DNA of 16,426 bases from the NCBI GenBank assembly GCA_036265325.1, contig DATAPH010000017.1, positions 1 to 16,426 of the forward strand. Reading direction: 5' to 3'. Both the position numbers and the translations under genes were made by a program. Each line of letters opens with the position of its first letter. Position 1 is the first letter of the stretch. The notes beneath the pieces were generated by a model. It saw only the letters and a list, made by a program, of their open reading frames with translations, searched no databases and had not been told where the DNA came from. Shown here in pieces: positions 14,439 to 16,426 of this stretch. This stretch comes from AC-51 sp036265325 (GTDB taxonomy: Bacteria; Actinomycetota; UBA4738; HRBIN12).

Positions 14439-15485
14439 ATGGACTGGGTCCTACTCATCTTGTCCCTCTTGGTGATCTTGGCGGGTGCCGAGTTGTTCAC
14501 CAACGGGGTCGAATGGGTGGGCGAAGGGTTCGGTCTGTCCGAAGGCGCCGTCGGGTCGGTGCTGGCCGCCGTCGGCACCGCGCTTCCCGAGACGCTGCTG
14601 CCGATCATCGCCATCGTTTCGGGCCATAGCGCCGGCGAGGACATCGGAACCGGGGCGATCCTCGGCGCGCCGTTCATGCTCACGACGCTCGCGATGGTGG
14701 TCGTCGCGGTCGCGGTGTTCATATTCGCGCGCGGCGGACGCCGTCCGCTCGAGCTCGACATCGACCGCGGCGTGATCCAACAGGACCTCGGCTACTTCCT
14801 GGTCATGTATTCGCTCGCGGTGGTCGCAGGACTCCTGAAGAGCAAGCCGTTCGACTACGCGCTCGTGGTCGTCTTGGTGGTGGGGTACGTCTACTACGTC
14901 CGCCGGCACTTCTTGACCGAGACTCCCGCGCCCGCGGACCCCGACGAAGCCGACGCCGAGAGCGACATACACCCACTCTATTTCTGGGGCTGGCTCCGCA
15001 GGGTGATGCGCTCGCTCCCCGAGTGGACGAAGGACGGGCCGGTGTCGGCGCCGTTCGTCCAGGTCGCGGTCGCGCTCGGACTCATCATCCTCGGCGCCGA
15101 GATCTTCGTAGATGCGGTGAGCAACATCGGGACGGCAGCGGGGATCCCGCCGCTCGCGTTCTCCTTATTGGTGGCGCCGCTCGCGACCGAGCTCCCGGAG
15201 AAGTTCAACAGCGTGATCTGGGTGCGCCGCCGCAAGGACACGCTCGCGATGGGCAACATGACCGGGGCGATGGTGTTCCAGTCGGCGTTCCCCGTGTCGA
15301 TCGGACTGTTGTTCACGCCGTGGGAGCTGCACAGCGAGGCACTGGTGGCCGCGGTCGTCGCGTTGCTCGCCGGCTCGGTGCTGTACCTGACGTTGCGGAT
15401 CCGCGGCAAGCTCACCGCCCCGCTGTTGCTGATCCAGGGCGTGTTCTACGTGTCCTACGTCGGGTACGTGCTGACGAAGCTGTGA
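14439..15485 (+). CDS. CaCA-family sodium/calcium-type exchanger with altered Asn positions
   Basis: A 348-aa polytopic membrane protein with two alpha-repeats: alpha-1 VGTALPETLLPI (Pro50-Glu51) and alpha-2 LATELPEKFNSV (Pro253-Glu254), the expected cation-binding glutamates. The second halves of the repeats differ from the usual GSN: alpha-1 reads GAPFMLTT and alpha-2 reads GNMTGAMVFQ, so the Asn positions are Pro and Met. Helices flank a hydrophilic loop (about 160-200) that is acidic, then basic. ATG 14439 has GGGAG at 14425-14429. It shares its 5' region with the divergent exchanger and converges with the LCP gene, with 4 bp between stops. It is probably a cation exchanger; the direction and ion are uncertain. 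Confidence 0.85.
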   Translation: MDWVLLILSLLVILAGAELFTNGVEWVGEGFGLSEGAVGSVLAAVGTALPETLLPIIAIVSGHSAGEDIGTGAILGAPFMLTTLAMVVVAVAVFIFARGGRRPLELDIDRGVIQQDLGYFLVMYSLAVVAGLLKSKPFDYALVVVLVVGYVYYVRRHFLTETPAPADPDEADAESDIHPLYFWGWLRRVMRSLPEWTKDGPVSAPFVQVAVALGLIILGAEIFVDAVSNIGTAAGIPPLAFSLLVAPLATELPEKFNSVIWVRRRKDTLAMGNMTGAMVFQSAFPVSIGLLFTPWELHSEALVAAVVALLAGSVLYLTLRIRGKLTAPLLLIQGVFYVSYVGYVLTKL

Positions 15486-15489
15486 CGCC

Positions 15490-16426
15490 CTACGGCGCGG
15501 GCTGCGCGTCGGCCGGGATGGCCTTCTGAAGGATGTAGCCGTCCTGCGCCAGGTCCTGCCAGAGCTGCTGATTCTCGGGTGAGAGGTTCACGATGCTCTG
15601 CGTGCCTTGCATACCAGGGGTCCCCGGGGCGACCAGGTTCGTCACACGGCTGGCCGGGATCGATTGCGCAAGGCCCGCCAGCTTGATCAGCTCGTCGACC
15701 GGCACGGTCGTCTGGACGGTGCGCAGGCCCGCACCGAGCCACGTGTACAGGCGCGTCGGGTCCTTCGCGTACTCGTTCCGGAACTGGGTCAGCGCACTGA
15801 GCAGCACGACGCCCTGGTTGAGAGAGCGGTCGAGGTCTCCCTGAGGCAGCGAGTGGCGGGTGCGCGAATAGCCGAGCACCTCTTGCCCCGTCATGCGGTG
15901 CAGGCCCGATGGGAACGTCTGGATGTCGCCGACGACGGTGTACGGCACATTGACCTCGAGGCCGCCGATCTGGTTGACGGCCTGCGTGACCTGCTGGAAG
16001 CCGGTCAGCACGTAGTAGTCGAACTTGATGCCGGTGACGTTCTCGATCGTCTGCATCTCGGCTTCTGGGCCGGCGATCGACATCGGTGTGTTGATCTTGT
16101 TGGTCCCACCGGTCGACAGCGGCACCCACGAGTCGCGCGGGATGCCGTAGATCGTCGCGCGGTGCGCCTCCGGGTTGATGCCGAGGATGTGGATCGAGTC
16201 CGAGCGGCCCTTGTCCATCGGCGTGACGCCCGGACGCGAGTCCGAGCCCATCAGCAAGATGAAGACGGGCGTGTTCCCCGTCAGAGACGGCGTGTAGTTG
16301 GCGTCGGCCTTCTCGAGCGAGAACAGGGGTGTGGCCTGCGCCGCGGTGCCGTTGCCGATGGTCGCGGCGACCGTGCCGCCGATCCATGCGGACAGCCCGA
16401 GGACGACTGCCAGGAGCTTCTTGGTC
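15490..16426 (-). CDS. LytR-CpsA-Psr (LCP) family protein, N-terminus cut by window edge
   Basis: The frame stays open to the right edge, giving 311 residues and lacking only the first residues. A membrane anchor (KKLLAVVLGLSAWIGGTVAA) is followed by an extracytoplasmic LCP domain. Family hallmarks are present: FILLMGSDSRPG (around 16263-16228), RSDSIHILGI, the catalytic-region IPRDSWVP (Arg at 16135-16137), and YSRTRHSLPQGDLDRSLNQ (15869-15814) with the Arg/Asp/Arg/Gln set that binds pyrophosphate. LCP enzymes transfer polyprenyl-linked glycopolymers to peptidoglycan or arabinogalactan. There is no LytR_C-type extra domain; the tail is a short Pro/Ala end. An internal TTG at 16257 would remove the anchor and is rejected as a start. 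Confidence 0.92.
   Translation of the reverse strand, partial: TKKLLAVVLGLSAWIGGTVAATIGNGTAAQATPLFSLEKADANYTPSLTGNTPVFILLMGSDSRPGVTPMDKGRSDSIHILGINPEAHRATIYGIPRDSWVPLSTGGTNKINTPMSIAGPEAEMQTIENVTGIKFDYYVLTGFQQVTQAVNQIGGLEVNVPYTVVGDIQTFPSGLHRMTGQEVLGYSRTRHSLPQGDLDRSLNQGVVLLSALTQFRNEYAKDPTRLYTWLGAGLRTVQTTVPVDELIKLAGLAQSIPASRVTNLVAPGTPGMQGTQSIVNLSPENQQLWQDLAQDGYILQKAIPADAQPAP

Noticed and set aside
1..16426. tRNA, rRNA, CRISPR array, insertion sequence or attachment site
   Set aside because: I saw no cloverleaf, repeat-spacer pattern, transposase or terminal inverted repeats. There is no gene-free stretch over 300 bp.

Overview
The window is uniformly GC-rich, densely packed bacterial DNA with frequent GTG starts and G/C-ending third codon positions. 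An uncultured actinobacterium (Actinomycetota) is the best guess. The support is overall codon style, a TAT-lipoprotein binding protein, an MrfA/Hrq1-type helicase, a LytR-CpsA-Psr protein, and several starts that look leaderless. There is no rRNA, tRNA or other marker that fixes the lineage. I see no insertion sequence, CRISPR array, phage gene or tRNA, so this reads as chromosomal backbone.

Layout: (1) 1-2460, plus strand: the tail of an unrecognised helical protein, a 539-aa polysaccharide flippase-like membrane protein, and an overlapping GNAT acetyltransferase. (2) 2463-4173, minus strand: a secreted protein with the NPYFPLKPGT motif, then a SLOG/LOG-fold (TIGR00725-like) protein, then a small 2-TM protein with a long charged helix. 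(3) 4174-4316: a divergent control region with four 11-bp-phased GTTCAGC-type half-sites. (4) 4317-6132, plus strand: an OmpR-type response regulator and a sensor kinase whose HAMP domain appears to be mostly missing. (5) 6117-7511, minus strand: a small lipoprotein and an SMP-30/gluconolactonase-like protein, translationally coupled. (6) 7591-10487, plus strand: a PotD-PotB-PotC-type polyamine ABC transporter with no ATPase gene in view. (7) 10501-14397, minus strand: a CaCA-family cation exchanger, an MrfA-type helicase with C-terminal cysteines, and two tiny single-TM proteins of 51 and 36 aa. (8) 14439-15485, plus strand: a second CaCA exchanger, divergent from the first. (9) 15490 to the right edge, minus strand: a LytR-CpsA-Psr protein whose first residues lie outside the window.

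How the genes may work together: the two-component system probably controls itself and the divergent secreted-protein operon through the shared half-site array. The SLOG protein and its 2-TM neighbour make the most intriguing pair, because nucleotide-sensing SLOG proteins are known to associate with 2-TM effectors. The flippase and the LCP protein both point to cell-envelope polysaccharide work but are far apart. The two CaCA exchangers share a 41-bp intergenic region and differ at the residues expected to bind ions. All four convergent gene pairs end within a few bases of each other or overlap, so there is almost no room for dedicated terminators.
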